A stretch of 64,000 nt of DNA from an uncultured Oscillospiraceae bacterium (GTDB taxonomy: Bacteria; Bacillota; Clostridia; Oscillospirales; Oscillospiraceae): assembly GCA_934589225.1 (NCBI GenBank), contig CAKTNS010000004.1, positions 52,410 to 116,409 of the forward strand, in the 5' to 3' direction. Below the pieces are notes generated by a model. That model ran no database searches. It was not told the origin of the DNA and worked only from the letters and a program-made list of their open reading frames with translations. Of this stretch, positions 16,281 to 25,053 are shown piece after piece (position 1 is the stretch's first letter; each line of letters opens with the position of its first letter). The position numbers and the translations under genes were made by a program.

Positions 16281-17931
16281 GGAAGCTATCCATGCCCCGC
16301 TGCCGGAAGGGACGATATATGACTATCTGGCGGAGAATGCGGCCGGATACCCGGATAACAATGCGATTTTATATTTGGGTCGCAAGATATCTTATCGAGT
16401 ACTTCTGAAGCGTATTCATGAGGCAGCCAGAGCTTTTGCCTCGGTTGGCGTAAAAGCGGGTGATATTGTCGCAGTTGCTTTGCCGAATATCCCGGAGAAC
16501 ATATATTGCATATATGCTCTCAATATGCTGGGTGCTGTTGTGGACATGATAGACCTGCGCTCGATGGGCGACGTCCTGCTGCACTACATAGACGAATCCG
16601 ACGCAAAGGTTGCGGTAATATGTGATATGTTTGCGGAAAATATGTACACAATTGCCCCAAAAACCAAGCTTGAGGCGCTGATTCTTGTTTCTCCACTCGC
16701 CTCACTTTCGTTTCCGCTCTCATTGTATAGGCGTTCAAGGTTTCCCCGCCGCTCAAATGTGCAGCAGATAATGCGCTGGGAAAAGTTTATTTCTCGCGGA
16801 GGCGGAGCAAATGTGGGTATCCGCAGCGATCCGGATTCCGTTGCCTGCATTGCGCATACCAGCGGTACTACTGGCCAACCGAAGGGGGTCATGCTCACCA
16901 ACAGAAACATCAACGCTCTGATCTCGCAGTATGTTTCAATCGGTTTTGACCATGACGCTTCTGACAGTATGCTAAATCAGGTTCCGCCATTTCTTGCGTA
17001 TTCATTTTTATCATTTCATTTCCCATTTGTTCTCCACATGTCGGTGACGCTGCTTCCAGACTACCGCCCGGAAAAGTTCGTAGGGAATCTTCTGAAATAC
17101 ACGCCCAATCATGTTGCTGTCGGTCCGGCCAATTGGGAAAATCTGCTTACCCGAGCCGAAAAGAATATAGACTACTCTTTCCTAAAAACCCTTGCCAGCG
17201 GAGGAAACCATCTTGAGGAGCATGCCAGAACGGCAATTACAGCAATTTTGCGTAAGGGCGGCTGTCGCAGCAGTATTATTGAAGGGTATGGTATGACGGA
17301 ATGTTGTTCCTCTGCTGCCACGCAGCTGCCCACACACGTTGTTGAATGCAGTGTCGGCGTTCCTCTTCCCAAAAACATCTTTTGTGTGTATGATGCCGAG
17401 ACGGATTCCGAACTCACATATGATACCATTGGGGAAATATGCATTCACAGTCCCTGTACGATGAAGGGGTATTTCAAAAACGAAAAGGAAACAGAAAACA
17501 TTCTCCGAATGCACAGTGACGGGAGGCTTTGGCTCCACACCGGAGACCTCGGCAAAATCGATCGCGACGGCAACATATACCTTGTCGGGCGCATGAAGCG
17601 TGTGATTATTGGGTACGACGGAGTAAAGATATATCCCACAAATATAGAAAATGTCGTCATGAAGCATTCCGCTGTCTCGGCATGCTGCGCTGTCGGTTCG
17701 CCTGATGTCATTCACGGAAGAGGTTCTGTCCCTGCTGTTTTTGTGGTTCTCGCATACGAATATAATGCTGCTACAGCGATAGATGAATTAAATGCGCTGT
17801 GCAAGGCTGAATTAGCCCAAAACTGCAGACCTGATATGTTTTACTTTCTTAGTGCTTTACCGTTGACACCTAACGGCAAAGTCGATTACCGCACCCTGGA
17901 GCGCATGGCGGCGGAGGAATACGTCAAATAA
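16216..17931 (+). CDS. AMP-forming acid ligase 2
   Basis: A 571-residue ANL-family adenylate-forming ligase. Motifs in order: HTSGTTGQPKGVM (A3, about residue 217), GYGMTECCSS (A5), LHTGDLGKIDRDGNIYLVGR (A7-A8) and the catalytic C-terminal Lys in PNGKVDYR. It would convert a fatty or aromatic acid to acyl-AMP and probably acyl-CoA; the substrate cannot be read with confidence. No signal peptide, and no carrier domain. The start at 16216 follows ACGGAGG. The first 22 codons are essentially identical to ligase 3, whereas the core differs and is more AT-rich than the flanking chromosome, as expected of shuffled or transferred modules. It lies 34 bases after ligase 1 and before ligase 3 in one operon. 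Confidence 0.88.
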   Translation: MEEKTLTGYPSIDKPWLKYYSEEAIHAPLPEGTIYDYLAENAAGYPDNNAILYLGRKISYRVLLKRIHEAARAFASVGVKAGDIVAVALPNIPENIYCIYALNMLGAVVDMIDLRSMGDVLLHYIDESDAKVAVICDMFAENMYTIAPKTKLEALILVSPLASLSFPLSLYRRSRFPRRSNVQQIMRWEKFISRGGGANVGIRSDPDSVACIAHTSGTTGQPKGVMLTNRNINALISQYVSIGFDHDASDSMLNQVPPFLAYSFLSFHFPFVLHMSVTLLPDYRPEKFVGNLLKYTPNHVAVGPANWENLLTRAEKNIDYSFLKTLASGGNHLEEHARTAITAILRKGGCRSSIIEGYGMTECCSSAATQLPTHVVECSVGVPLPKNIFCVYDAETDSELTYDTIGEICIHSPCTMKGYFKNEKETENILRMHSDGRLWLHTGDLGKIDRDGNIYLVGRMKRVIIGYDGVKIYPTNIENVVMKHSAVSACCAVGSPDVIHGRGSVPAVFVVLAYEYNAATAIDELNALCKAELAQNCRPDMFYFLSALPLTPNGKVDYRTLERMAAEEYVK

Positions 17932-18030
17932 AATTTACGCGGGCAACTGTAAAACGGAGGTAAAAATGGAAGAAAAAACGCTGACCGGTTATCCGTCCAT
18001 AGATAAGCCTTGGCTGAAATACTATTCCGA
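17925..18030 (+). repeat. 106-bp junction repeat, copy 2
   Basis: The same junction as at 16175-16280, here between ligase 2 and ligase 3; both copies begin in the CAAATAA that contains the upstream stop codon. Confidence 0.9.
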
Positions 18031-19696
18031 CGAAGCAATCCACGCCCCGTTGCCGAAATGTACGGCATATGAGCTGATTCGCCGTGGAAACGCTGGGCAT
18101 CCCGATGATATTGCCCTGATTTATTTCGATCGAAAGATTACCTACGGTCAGATGTTTGATGGAATTGAAAGTGCAGCAAAGGCATTTGCGGCATTGAAAA
18201 TCGCGCAAGGGGATATTGTGATTCTGTGTGTAGTCAATATGCCCGAAACAGTTTATGCTCTGTATGCGCTTGATCGGCTTGGTGCTGTCGCAAATCTGGT
18301 CGACCCGCGGACAAACGCAGAACAGCTCCGGAATTACATCACCGAATGCGACGCAAAATTAGTCGTTACCGTCGATCTTGCTTACCCGGTCATACAAAAG
18401 GCTGCAAGAGAGACGGCTGTCGAAAGAATCGTTACAGTATCTCTTGCGGATTCCCTGCCGCCCGTTAAACGGATCGCTTACCGACTGAAAAACAAAGCGC
18501 CTGCGCTGGCATCAGGTGATATGCGCTGGGCAGATTTCATTGTGCACGGGGTCAATACCGTGCCTGAATATGCTCCATATGAAAAGGAGCGTTGTTTTGT
18601 CATTGCGCATACCGGCGGTACAACGGGAATCCCCAAAGGCGTCATGCTCTCGGATGACAATATCAATGCTGTTGCACATGGATACCAATATTTTGATATT
18701 CCGTTTGAACGACAGCACAAGTATTTTGACGATTTACCCCCATTTATCATCTATGGCCTGACGCTTGCCATCCACACGACGCTCTGCTATGGCCTGCAAG
18801 TTATCCTCTATCCCAAATTCGATTCCAAGGGCTTCCCAAAGCTCTTTGCGAAATATAAACCGAACCATTTTTCTGCCCTGGCAGACCACCTGAAATATCT
18901 CGCAGAAGACCCGCTGACAAAAGACATGAATCTGTCCTTCCTGATTTCGGCCGGTGTCGGCGGGGATACGCTAAATGCAGAGATGGAGCGCAAAGTCAAC
19001 GAATATCTAAAAAGAAACGGCTGCCTTTATGAAGTGGCCAAGGGTTATGGAATGACGGAGCTTTGCGCTACAAGCGTATGTTCATTCCGTGGTGCAAACG
19101 CAATCGGAAGTGTGGGCGTTCCGCTTGTTTCAAATACAATTAAAATCGTTGATATGGATACCGGTAAGGAGCTTCGCTATAACCAGACCGGAGAGATTTG
19201 GATTTCCGCGCCGTCGGCTATGCTGGGCTACCATAAAAACCAGAAGGAAACAAATGAGGTTCTGGTAACTGATGAAAATGGGACTCGTTGGGTAAAGACC
19301 GGTGATCTTGGCCGGATGAACAGTGACGGCCTTCTCTTCCACGAGGGGCGCATCCGCAGGATTTACCTGACAACATTTGAAGGGCAGCCCGCCAAGATAT
19401 TCCCCGGACTGATCGAAAGCGCGGTGAAAGAACTGCCAGATATCTTTGATTGCACGGCAGTTGCCCGTTTCAGAGCGGGCAGTGCCTACTATGAACCTGT
19501 CGCTTATGTAATACCTCATCCGGAACATAGGCCATTAGACACTCTTACAAAAGAGCTGCAACGCATTTGCGCCAAGAGCTTGCCCACCTATATGCAGCCA
19601 GTAGAGTACCGCTTTGTGACAGAATTTTCGCATACACCTATCGGCAAGGTGGACTACCGCACCCTGGAACGAATGGCGGCAGAGGTGCAGCTTTGA
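17966..19696 (+). CDS. AMP-forming acid ligase 3
   Basis: A 576-residue ANL-family ligase with HTGGTTGIPKGVML (A3), GYGMTELCATS (A5), WVKTGDLGRMNSDGLLFHEGR (A7-A8 region, positions 19289-19352) and PIGKVDYR with the catalytic Lys at the C-terminus. It shares its start (EEKTLTGYPSIDKPWLKYYS) and end (RTLERMAAE) with ligase 2 but has a distinct central domain, so a different acid substrate is likely. A3 has GGTTG like ligase 1, not SGTTG like ligase 2. It ends 24 bases before the first acyltransferase gene, which links acid activation and acyl transfer in one operon. Substrate and acceptor (CoA or another thiol) are unknown. Confidence 0.88.
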   Translation: MEEKTLTGYPSIDKPWLKYYSDEAIHAPLPKCTAYELIRRGNAGHPDDIALIYFDRKITYGQMFDGIESAAKAFAALKIAQGDIVILCVVNMPETVYALYALDRLGAVANLVDPRTNAEQLRNYITECDAKLVVTVDLAYPVIQKAARETAVERIVTVSLADSLPPVKRIAYRLKNKAPALASGDMRWADFIVHGVNTVPEYAPYEKERCFVIAHTGGTTGIPKGVMLSDDNINAVAHGYQYFDIPFERQHKYFDDLPPFIIYGLTLAIHTTLCYGLQVILYPKFDSKGFPKLFAKYKPNHFSALADHLKYLAEDPLTKDMNLSFLISAGVGGDTLNAEMERKVNEYLKRNGCLYEVAKGYGMTELCATSVCSFRGANAIGSVGVPLVSNTIKIVDMDTGKELRYNQTGEIWISAPSAMLGYHKNQKETNEVLVTDENGTRWVKTGDLGRMNSDGLLFHEGRIRRIYLTTFEGQPAKIFPGLIESAVKELPDIFDCTAVARFRAGSAYYEPVAYVIPHPEHRPLDTLTKELQRICAKSLPTYMQPVEYRFVTEFSHTPIGKVDYRTLERMAAEVQL

Positions 19697-19720
19697 ATGA
19701 CATAGAAACGAGTTGGGTAA

Positions 19721-20617
19721 ATGAAGCTGATTGAAAAGATCACCTGCCGCGAGGCGGTAAACGAGCATGGGATTCAGTATCGTGAGCGGTTTCATCCTGT
19801 GATCTGGGCAATCATGGCGGCAGCCAGCGGCTGTCGGATTAGATATATGCGGCGTGTTGAGCTTGAAAATGGCCCATACATATTTGCGGTGAATCACTCT
19901 AACGGATACGATATTCCTCTGATGGCACGAATCATCGGCAAGTCGTTCTTTGTGTTGGCAAGCGACGAGCCAAAGGGGGATATTCCTGGCTTGGGGCTTT
20001 GGCTGAACGGCGTTATCTGGTCGAATCGAGCCAGCCGTGAGGATAAGGCGCACGCCAAGCAGCTATGTATCGCCTGCCTACGCTATAGGAAAGACCTCTT
20101 GATCTTCCCGGAGGGTACATGGAACCTGACGGAAGCCAGCCCTATGCTGCCGATGAGCTGGGGCGTGATTGAAATGGCGCAGGTCACGGGTAAAGCAATC
20201 GTACCAGTGGCCTTAGAGTACGAAAAGCACATCTGCACTGTAAATATGGACGATCCGTACTTCCCCGTTGATTCGGATAAAGCCGCAGCCTGTGAGGAAC
20301 TGCGGGACAAGCTGGCAGCGCTCCGCTGGGAACAGTGGGAAAAGAAAGGGACTTTCCGTAGAGATGAAATTAGCTCCGATGACTACGCTGCCTACACCAG
20401 CGACCGAGTGAAGGAATATGGCCTGCTGACGGAGCAGCAGCTGCGCGCCTGGGTGCTGGAGCGGAATCCCGCGCCGCGGGATGTCTTTGCCCATTTGAAA
20501 GAGTTGAAGATATCCGGAAATAACGCATTTTTACTGAGGGAGAATCCATATGCAGAAAACTTCTTTCAAGAGAATAAGCATTCTGAAACGCCTGACCATG
20601 CCGGTTTCCTCCCTTGA
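19721..20617 (+). CDS. PlsC-type lysophospholipid acyltransferase-like protein A
   Basis: The 298-residue protein carries the PlsC/LPLAT motifs: NHSNGYD (HX4D catalytic pair, about residue 59), the ANRSS-like SNRASREDK segment and FPEGTWNLT (acceptor phosphate-binding block III, about residue 129). The family moves acyl groups from acyl-CoA or acyl-carrier protein to glycerol phosphates, amines or similar acceptors at the membrane. There is no strong membrane helix. The C-terminal third (from about residue 210) is shared with the next two proteins and ends NAFLLRENPY. Its 3' end overlaps the next gene by 68 bases. Three such paralogs beside three ligases suggest multi-step acylation of one product. 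Confidence 0.85.
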   Translation: MKLIEKITCREAVNEHGIQYRERFHPVIWAIMAAASGCRIRYMRRVELENGPYIFAVNHSNGYDIPLMARIIGKSFFVLASDEPKGDIPGLGLWLNGVIWSNRASREDKAHAKQLCIACLRYRKDLLIFPEGTWNLTEASPMLPMSWGVIEMAQVTGKAIVPVALEYEKHICTVNMDDPYFPVDSDKAAACEELRDKLAALRWEQWEKKGTFRRDEISSDDYAAYTSDRVKEYGLLTEQQLRAWVLERNPAPRDVFAHLKELKISGNNAFLLRENPYAENFFQENKHSETPDHAGFLP

Positions 20618-21479
20618 GACATACTACCGCGAGCGGCGGAAATACCTGTTTGCTCAGGGAACGAAACTGCGGCATATCCGCTCCCGAAAAGCATTATATC
20701 CGCTGTTTGCAGCATTTCTGAAAATCGGCCGTTGCTTCCAAAAGCAGACGATTCAAGTTCTGGGAGAACCCCGGAAGGACTACGGACAGGCCATTTTTGC
20801 CTGCACACACATCGACAGCGGCGACCTTGAAGGAATATATGAAGTCCTTGGTCAGAGCAGCTGGTGGTTCGTCGGTGATCCGTGTATCTTGTACAAGGAC
20901 ATTTCCGGCTTGCTGCTGTACATAAACGGGAGTATTTTTCTGGAAACCCTGGACAAAACCGACCGGCGCATTGCCTACCTGCGGGCAGTGGAGCTGCTGA
21001 AGGGCGGCGGCTCGCTGATGATCTTCCCGGAGGGCGCCCGCAACGGGTCGGAAAATCGGCCGATGTTGCCGCTGTTTCAGGGTACGGCAAAAATGGCGAT
21101 GGAGACGCATATGAAAATTGTTCCGGTTGGAATCGAGCGGTATGACAGGCGCTTTGTCATCAAATTCGGGCAGGCGCTGCTTCCGGAGGATTACACCGGC
21201 CATGAAGCACTGACTCAGGCCTTGCGCGATGCCATGGCGACGCTGAAATGGGACATCTGGGAAAGGGAGGGCGTTTCATCCCGCAGCGCATTGCCGAAAG
21301 ACTATGGGAAAAAGTTTTCCGAAGCGTTTGCAGGGCAAATTGCTCCGTGGAACACACTGGAATCCATAGAGGCCACTCGCTTCCACGACATGGCGGAGCT
21401 TACACAGCGGGAGGCTTATGCCCATCTGGACAGGCTGATTCCCAACAGGGAGAACGCCTTTTTGTGGAGAAAACAGTAG
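20550..21479 (+). CDS. PlsC-type acyltransferase-like protein B
   Basis: The 309-residue paralog has THIDSGDLEG (HX4D, about residue 88) and MIFPEGARNGSE (block III, about residue 159). The start at 20550 lies inside the end of gene A with GAGGGAG upstream; the 68-base overlap suggests translational coupling. The N-terminus is basic (KTSFKRISILKRL) and may touch the membrane. The tail AYAHLDRLIPNRENAFLWRK parallels the tail of gene A (VFAHLKELKISGNNAFLLRE), which shows common descent despite divergent cores. The acyl acceptor is unknown. Confidence 0.85.
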   Translation: MQKTSFKRISILKRLTMPVSSLETYYRERRKYLFAQGTKLRHIRSRKALYPLFAAFLKIGRCFQKQTIQVLGEPRKDYGQAIFACTHIDSGDLEGIYEVLGQSSWWFVGDPCILYKDISGLLLYINGSIFLETLDKTDRRIAYLRAVELLKGGGSLMIFPEGARNGSENRPMLPLFQGTAKMAMETHMKIVPVGIERYDRRFVIKFGQALLPEDYTGHEALTQALRDAMATLKWDIWEREGVSSRSALPKDYGKKFSEAFAGQIAPWNTLESIEATRFHDMAELTQREAYAHLDRLIPNRENAFLWRKQ

Positions 21480-21488
21480 GAGCAGAGA

Positions 21489-22433
21489 ATGAAAAACATT
21501 GGTTTAACGCGCTGTATTTCGGCGAAGGCGGAGAACTTCACGACGGATAGGGGGATTCGGCTGCGCCGCAGGATAAGCCCGATGCTGCGCATCTGCCTGC
21601 GGCTTGCGGCCAAGCACAGGATCGTTGTGGAGCAATATCCTGTGCTGGCCCCGGGACAGCCCTATATTTTTGCGTCTACCCACTACTTTCAGGAGGATAT
21701 CATCGCAAATCTTGCGGTCATAGACAGAAGCACATGGGTGCTGGTGGGGACGACGGATCAGCTTGAGCATAATCCGCAAATGTACGCGGCATGGCTGAAC
21801 GGGATGATATATGTTGACCGCATGGATGATTGCAGCAGAAAAGAATCTGTTAAAAAGATGCTCCGAATTTTGAATGCAGGGTCGAGTATCTTGCTTTTTC
21901 CGGAGGGGGGATGGAATAATTCTGAAAACCTTCTGGTAAACCCGCTGTTTTCCGGGCCGTGGCTCTTAGCAAAGCAGACGGGTGTACCCTGCATTCCGGT
22001 CGCTGTGTTTTGTGAGCATGATTCGGACGTGATTTATATGCGCTATGGAGAGCCAATTGAGCTCGGCAAGCTGGAAAAGAGTACAGCATTGGATTTGCTG
22101 CGTGACCGGATGGCTTCTCTGATGTACGAAATGATTGCGCAGCATGGAACACCGTTATTCCGAAGCTCGCTCACAGGCGACCACCATCTTCACCATATGG
22201 AGGCACGATGCAGGGAGTATCTGCGGGTCAACTGGACGCATGATACATGGGACGAGGAACTGACTGTCCATCAGCCGCGGGGGATCGTAACAGAGAAAGA
22301 TGTATACGCTTTTGCTGACTGCGTAAAACTGACACCGGAAAATGCGCGAATCATTCTTCCGGATGTGGAGCGTTATAAGATGCATTGCAAGTATGATTTT
22401 AAGGCTTACATGCACAGGAACTGGGATAAATAG
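21489..22433 (+). CDS. PlsC-type acyltransferase-like protein C
   Basis: The 314-residue paralog has STHYFQEDI (HX4D, about residue 63) and LLFPEGGWNNSENLL (block III, about residue 137), and a C-terminal domain that starts VYAFADCVKLTPENA. TAGGAGCAG upstream places the start at 21489, nine bases after gene B. Its stop codon (22431-22433) touches a truncated palindromic element that lacks its left terminus, so insertion of the element may have redefined the end of this gene. It is the last gene of the putative phase-variable operon; no terminator is seen before the repeats. Confidence 0.84.
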   Translation: MKNIGLTRCISAKAENFTTDRGIRLRRRISPMLRICLRLAAKHRIVVEQYPVLAPGQPYIFASTHYFQEDIIANLAVIDRSTWVLVGTTDQLEHNPQMYAAWLNGMIYVDRMDDCSRKESVKKMLRILNAGSSILLFPEGGWNNSENLLVNPLFSGPWLLAKQTGVPCIPVAVFCEHDSDVIYMRYGEPIELGKLEKSTALDLLRDRMASLMYEMIAQHGTPLFRSSLTGDHHLHHMEARCREYLRVNWTHDTWDEELTVHQPRGIVTEKDVYAFADCVKLTPENARIILPDVERYKMHCKYDFKAYMHRNWDK

Positions 22434-22538
22434 AGCGAAGCGGAGTGGAGAAATCCACCACGTTTAACAAAGAACCAACACAAGATAAAACAGGCCACTT
22501 GGGAAGATTCCTCGACTCGCTATGCTCGCTCGGAATGA
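22433..22538. repeat. TCATTCCGA-bounded element, copy 2 (left end missing)
   Basis: It starts within GCGAAGCGGAGTGG directly at the stop codon of the acyltransferase gene and ends TCGGAATGA (22530-22538). The left terminal TCATTCCGA is absent. Confidence 0.75.
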
Positions 22539-22990
22539 CATGTCGGGGGGGGGTTCCGTTTTGCCCGCACGGGTTGTATTCGGAACGTTGCATGGTGGTG
22601 CTCCGCGCAGCGAATCAAAATCTATTGATTGCCGGGGGCAATCACTCCTTGATCCCACCGATGAATCATCGCCGCTACATTGGGTATACCGTATATGGGG
22701 CAATACCATCCACCCGCACAGGTTATATATGCTACGTGGCGGGCGGCTAATAGCCGCCCCTACGGACACGCTGGTGGGTGATACTGTTCATCCACACGGG
22801 TTGTATTCGGAACGTTGCTTGGCGATGAATCATCGCCGCTACATTGCGTGGTTCCATTCAACCGCACAGGTTGTAGTCGGAACGTGGCGGGCGGCTAGTA
22901 GCCGCCCCTACATGCGCAGCACCTTTGCGCCTGGTGTTTCTACAATGCGGAACGTGGTACCGCCCCTCATCCACCGCTATGAGGGACTTC
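22539..22990. repeat. Gene-free repeat cluster 2
   Basis: It holds the GATGAATCATCGCC palindrome (twice, near 22661 and 22821) and the GGCGGGCGGC-AGCCGCCC palindrome (near 22739 and 22885), joined by GGTTGTATTCGGAACG-type linkers. The block 22819-22911 corresponds to the 93-bp block at 31882 and 32308. No gene is credible here. Confidence 0.8.
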
Positions 22991-23042
22991 CTGTGTTTTG
23001 ACATTTTCAAATAAAAATGTATTTAATCCTACTATAATTTTA

Positions 23043-23071
23043 TTGACAGAACGAAAATACTGTGCAATAAT
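23043..23071 (+). promoter_or_regulatory. Promoter of the cobalamin-riboswitch operon
   Basis: TTGACA (23043-23048), 17 bases, AATAAT (23066-23071). A second TTGACA (22998) and TATAAT (23033) nearby are not at a useful distance from each other. Confidence 0.5.
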
Positions 23072-23085
23072 AATAAAAAGTTCAC

Positions 23086-23255
23086 AAAGTCGGCCTTTTG
23101 GCCGCTGAAAATAAGTTCGGGCGGTTGCCCGATGAAAAGGGAAGCCGGTGAGAATCCGGGACGATCCCGTCACTGTGATAGCTAGTTTGCGGCAATATGC
23201 CACTGATTTTTTGGGAAGGCGCCGTAAACGTAACTTCAGTCAGGAGACCTGCTTA
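23086..23255 (+). promoter_or_regulatory. Cobalamin riboswitch
   Basis: The B12 core is plain: AAGGGAAGCCGGTGAGAATC, CGATCCCGTCACTGTGAT, a GCCACTG segment, GGGAAGGCGCC and the closing GTCAGGAGACCTGC. It precedes an Opp/Nik-type ABC operon, whose expression would fall when adenosylcobalamin or a related form is abundant. Confidence 0.95.
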
Positions 23256-23348
23256 TTTTTGAGAATGCACTTGCGTCGGACAAGGGATCATTCTGCAAAA
23301 TGAAGCTGTTGCCATTTTCGGTGGCGTCTCCTTTGCGTATGTTTTTTT

Positions 23349-23374
23349 AGTCGGACGGAAGTCCGGCTTTTTTT
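23349..23374 (+). terminator. Expression-platform terminator of the cobalamin riboswitch
   Basis: AGTCGGAC-GGAA-GTCCGGCT followed by seven T lies between the aptamer and the first gene and is positioned for transcription attenuation. GTCGGAC also occurs upstream at about 23275 and could give the alternative pairing. Confidence 0.8.
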
Positions 23375-23415
23375 GCGCCGTATTTTGGGGACAAATTACG
23401 AAAGGATGAACAGGT

Positions 23416-24984
23416 ATGAAACATCGGAAAACATGGCTGGCGCTGGTTCTGTGCGCCGCGCTGGTGCTCTCCGGCTGTGCCGGGAAGCAGGGAGAGGCCA
23501 AAGGGGACGCATCCCAAAAGGTACTGAACTTCGGCTGTCAGATGTACGATGACGGGTCTGTCAACACGGCCATGGCCATCAGCTCCTCCTGGAACTGCAT
23601 GCGCTATGGCATCAGCGAAGCGCTGTTTAAATTTGACGACAATATGAATGTGGAGCCCTGGCTGGCGGAGAGCTATACGGTGAACGACGAACACACCCAG
23701 TGGGTCATCACTCTGAAAAAGGACATCAAATTCTCCGACGGCTGCCCCCTGACCCCCTCCAGCGTGAAGGCCTATTTTGATTATCTGAAGGAAGTGGGCC
23801 CCGGCGGCTCTGCCAAGCCCCAGAAATACCTGGAGTATGAGGCGGAGGTGACCGCCGATGACGCGGCCAACACCGTTACCATTGTGACCTCCAAGTCCTA
23901 CGCCAATCTGCCGGGCCAGCTGGCCTATCCCGTGATGGCGATCCTGGATGTGGAGCATATCACGGATTTTGACAACGGCGCCATCGGCACCGGCCCCTAT
24001 ATGATCGACAAATTCAACGGCGTGGGTGTGGGCTACGACATGAAGGCCAACCCCAACTACCGGGAAAAGGTCCCCTATGACAGCATCCATATTCTCTTTA
24101 TGGGTGACGCTTCCGCCAAGACCATGGCGCTGCAAAGCGGCCAGGTGGACCTGGTGGAGAACATCACCAATGTTTCCGACATCCAGAACTTCCAGCAAAG
24201 CGCGGATTACACCGTGGACATTGCCTCCGGTGTGCGCTGCGGCTTCAGCTGGATGAACCTGAACGGCGTTCTTGGCAACAAGACCCTCCGGCAGGCCATC
24301 CTCATGGGCATTGACAATGACACCATCTGCTCCTCCAAGACCATTGGGGGGCTCTACACCGCCGGTTTCTCCGTTCTGCCCTCGACCCTGAACTATGGCT
24401 ACGACAAGCTGGTAAACCCCTATCAGTATGACCCGGAGGGGGCAAAGAAACTGCTGGACGACGCGGGCATCGTGGACTCCGACGGCGACGGCTTCCGGGA
24501 GCTGGAGGGAAAGAAAATCGATCTGCACTATGTTTCCTATGAAAACCGGATGCTCAATGATTTTTCCAATGCGCATATGCAGTATCTGGCGGAAATCGGC
24601 ATTGCCTGCACCGCGGATTTCGGCAGCTCGGACGACCAGTGGAGCAAGCTGGCAGCAGGAGAATACGATCTCAGCAACAACAACTGGACCACGGTGGGCA
24701 CCGGCGACCCCTTTGAGTATATGGCCAACTGGACCACAGACGGTACCTATTGCGGCTACAGTAACCCCGAATACGATGCCCTCTATGAGCAGCTCAAGGG
24801 CGAAATGGATGTTGAAAAGCGGGCAGAACTGATCCGGCAGATGCAGCAGATCGTCATCGATGACGCCCTGGTCATTGTGGACGGCTACTACAACTCCTCC
24901 ATGATCTACTCCAAGAAGGTAGGCTACGCCCACATCCATACGGCGGACTACTACTGGCTGACCACGGAGATCGTCCCCGCATAA
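23416..24984 (+). CDS. Opp/Nik-family ABC transporter substrate-binding lipoprotein
   Basis: The 522-residue protein has a lipoprotein signal peptide with lipobox LVLSGC (Cys about residue 20) and then the SBP_bac_5 fold of the peptide/nickel family (EALFKFDDNMNVEPWLAES, WVITLKKDIKFSDGCPLT, GTGPYMIDKFN and NKTLRQAILMGIDNDTI). It captures the substrate outside the membrane. Because the operon is under a cobalamin riboswitch, cobalt, nickel or a corrinoid precursor is a more likely ligand than a peptide; this is inference from regulation. The start at 23416 follows AAAGGATG. Four genes for a complete importer follow directly. Confidence 0.9.
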   Translation: MKHRKTWLALVLCAALVLSGCAGKQGEAKGDASQKVLNFGCQMYDDGSVNTAMAISSSWNCMRYGISEALFKFDDNMNVEPWLAESYTVNDEHTQWVITLKKDIKFSDGCPLTPSSVKAYFDYLKEVGPGGSAKPQKYLEYEAEVTADDAANTVTIVTSKSYANLPGQLAYPVMAILDVEHITDFDNGAIGTGPYMIDKFNGVGVGYDMKANPNYREKVPYDSIHILFMGDASAKTMALQSGQVDLVENITNVSDIQNFQQSADYTVDIASGVRCGFSWMNLNGVLGNKTLRQAILMGIDNDTICSSKTIGGLYTAGFSVLPSTLNYGYDKLVNPYQYDPEGAKKLLDDAGIVDSDGDGFRELEGKKIDLHYVSYENRMLNDFSNAHMQYLAEIGIACTADFGSSDDQWSKLAAGEYDLSNNNWTTVGTGDPFEYMANWTTDGTYCGYSNPEYDALYEQLKGEMDVEKRAELIRQMQQIVIDDALVIVDGYYNSSMIYSKKVGYAHIHTADYYWLTTEIVPA

Positions 24985-25053
24985 AGAAAAACAGTTCTCG
25001 CACAGCCGGGGCTTCGGCCCTGGCTGTGTATGTAAGAGAGAGGAGGATGGGCC

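Noticed and set aside
14475..19696. Nonribosomal peptide synthetase or polyketide assembly line
   Set aside because: The ligases are stand-alone, and no carrier, condensation or thioesterase domain is present anywhere in the window.
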